DNA from: an uncultured Porphyromonas sp.
GTDB lineage: Bacteria > Bacteroidota > Bacteroidia > Bacteroidales > Porphyromonadaceae
Assembly: GCA_900548415.1 (NCBI GenBank)
Contig: URKO01000110.1
Coordinates: forward strand, 1-5,255
Length of the DNA stretch: 5,255 nucleotides
Reading direction: 5' to 3'
Below the pieces are notes generated by a model. It was not told the DNA's origin and did no database searches. It worked only from the letters and a program-made list of their open reading frames with translations. Within the stretch, counting starts at the first letter, position 1. The number at the start of each line of letters is the position of its first letter. Positions 4,513 to 5,255 of the stretch are shown piece by piece. The position numbers and the translations under genes are program-made.

Positions 4513-5255
4513 TTACTTCTTCTCTGCGGGGATCACCTTTAGGAGTGTCACATCGAAGATAAGCGTGGAGAATGGCTCGATAGAAGATCCACTGCCATTA
4601 GCGCCATAAGCTAGGTCGTAAGGAATGTAAGCGGTCACCTGATCGCCCTCCTTCATCAGCTTAAGAAGCTCCGTCCAGCCTGGGATAACCTGATTGACTC
4701 CGAACTCGATAGGCTCCTCGCTCTTGTCAAACTCAGTGCCATCGACCAGTGTACCACGGTAAGTTACCTTGACCTTGTCACCGTCTACGGGAGACTTGCC
4801 AGTACCCTTCGTAGCGTAGCGATAAGCGAGACCAGACTTTGTCGTGAGGACACCGTCCTGCTTAGCAAAGTCCTCGATGGCCTTCTTGCCCTCCTCGAGG
4901 TTCTTGCCGTACTTCTCCTTGTTGTCGATCTCCTGCTTCTTATTGTAGTAGTTCTGAACGTAGTTGTACGCAGCCTCTTGATCCATTGTCATCTTGGTCG
5001 TATCGCCCTTGAGTGCATACTCTAGGTACTGAGTAAAGAGCTTAGCGTCGAGACCCTCCTTGGCAAGGCTCATAGCGGTCTGGACACCCTGGATCTGTCC
5101 TGCGAAGTAAGAGAACTTGGTCGTGTCGGCGATACCCTTCTTGAAGCCCTTGAGGAACTCCATCGAGTCTACTGGCATGCCTTGCATAGCCATCATCATA
5201 AACTGCTGACCTAGCTGCTGACCAGTCATATAACCCTGGATCATAGCTACACTAT
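4513..5255 (-). CDS. FKBP-type peptidyl-prolyl cis-trans isomerase, 5' end outside the window
   Basis: Catalyses cis-trans isomerisation of X-Pro bonds, probably as an envelope folding factor of the FkpA/Mip type. The frame is still open at the window edge (…SVA before the first visible Met at 5242-5244), and the family usually begins with a secretion signal that is not seen here, so the gene is partial. Counting from that Met, residues ~1-100 form the helical FKBP N-terminal dimerisation region. A charged helix follows to ~128 (NKKQEIDNKEKYGKNLEEGK). The FKBP domain spans ~130-240. Family active-site positions are present: Tyr162, Phe172-Asp173, Phe181, Val186-Ile187, Trp190, Tyr213 and Phe230. 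The usual IPP near the end reads IEP. It ends 342 nt before bioF, so it is probably a separate transcription unit. Confidence 0.94.
   Translation of the reverse strand, partial: SVAMIQGYMTGQQLGQQFMMMAMQGMPVDSMEFLKGFKKGIADTTKFSYFAGQIQGVQTAMSLAKEGLDAKLFTQYLEYALKGDTTKMTMDQEAAYNYVQNYYNKKQEIDNKEKYGKNLEEGKKAIEDFAKQDGVLTTKSGLAYRYATKGTGKSPVDGDKVKVTYRGTLVDGTEFDKSEEPIEFGVNQVIPGWTELLKLMKEGDQVTAYIPYDLAYGANGSGSSIEPFSTLIFDVTLLKVIPAEKK

Overview
The window looks like chromosomal DNA of a Bacteroidales bacterium, most likely Porphyromonas or a close relative. The grounds are a lipoprotein with a TlpA-type thioredoxin domain of the style common in Bacteroidetes, the BioF-BioG-BioC combination, a promoter matching the Bacteroidetes TAnnTTTG/TTG pattern, weak Shine-Dalgarno signals, and base composition that is roughly balanced by eye. 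Genus is inference. All confident genes lie on the minus strand, so transcription runs from high to low coordinates.

Right end (4513-5255): the C-terminal part of an FKBP-type prolyl isomerase whose start lies outside the window. Intergenic region (4171-4512): no long gene, but four inverted repeats (4493-4507, 4463-4491, a 56-nt imperfect hairpin at 4395-4450, and a near-perfect palindrome at 4338-4359), then a 39-codon small ORF (4200-4319) inside a repeated element. Centre (404-4170): a tight four-gene unit, bioF, bioG, bioC and a thioredoxin-fold lipoprotein gene. BioC methylates malonyl-ACP so that fatty-acid synthesis can build a pimeloyl chain, BioG removes the methyl ester, and BioF condenses pimeloyl-ACP with alanine. 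bioA, bioD and bioB are not in the window. The lipoprotein start codon overlaps the bioC stop as ATGA, so an envelope redox protein appears translationally coupled to a biotin gene.

Left part (81-367): a small stable-RNA unit with its own promoter (338-367), a small-type signal recognition particle RNA (236-331), tRNA-Thr(UGU) starting only 4 nt later (159-231), and a strong intrinsic terminator (81-118). The first ~60 bases are a second copy of the repeat found upstream of bioF, in the opposite orientation, so the biotin genes plus the RNA unit sit between inverted repeats. The repeat preserves a reading frame in both copies.

Most worth following up: the inverted repeat pair with a conserved micro-ORF, the SRP RNA-tRNA fusion transcript with an atypical SRP apical loop, the thioredoxin-biotin coupling, and the structured intergenic region. 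No CRISPR array, transposase or phage gene is visible.
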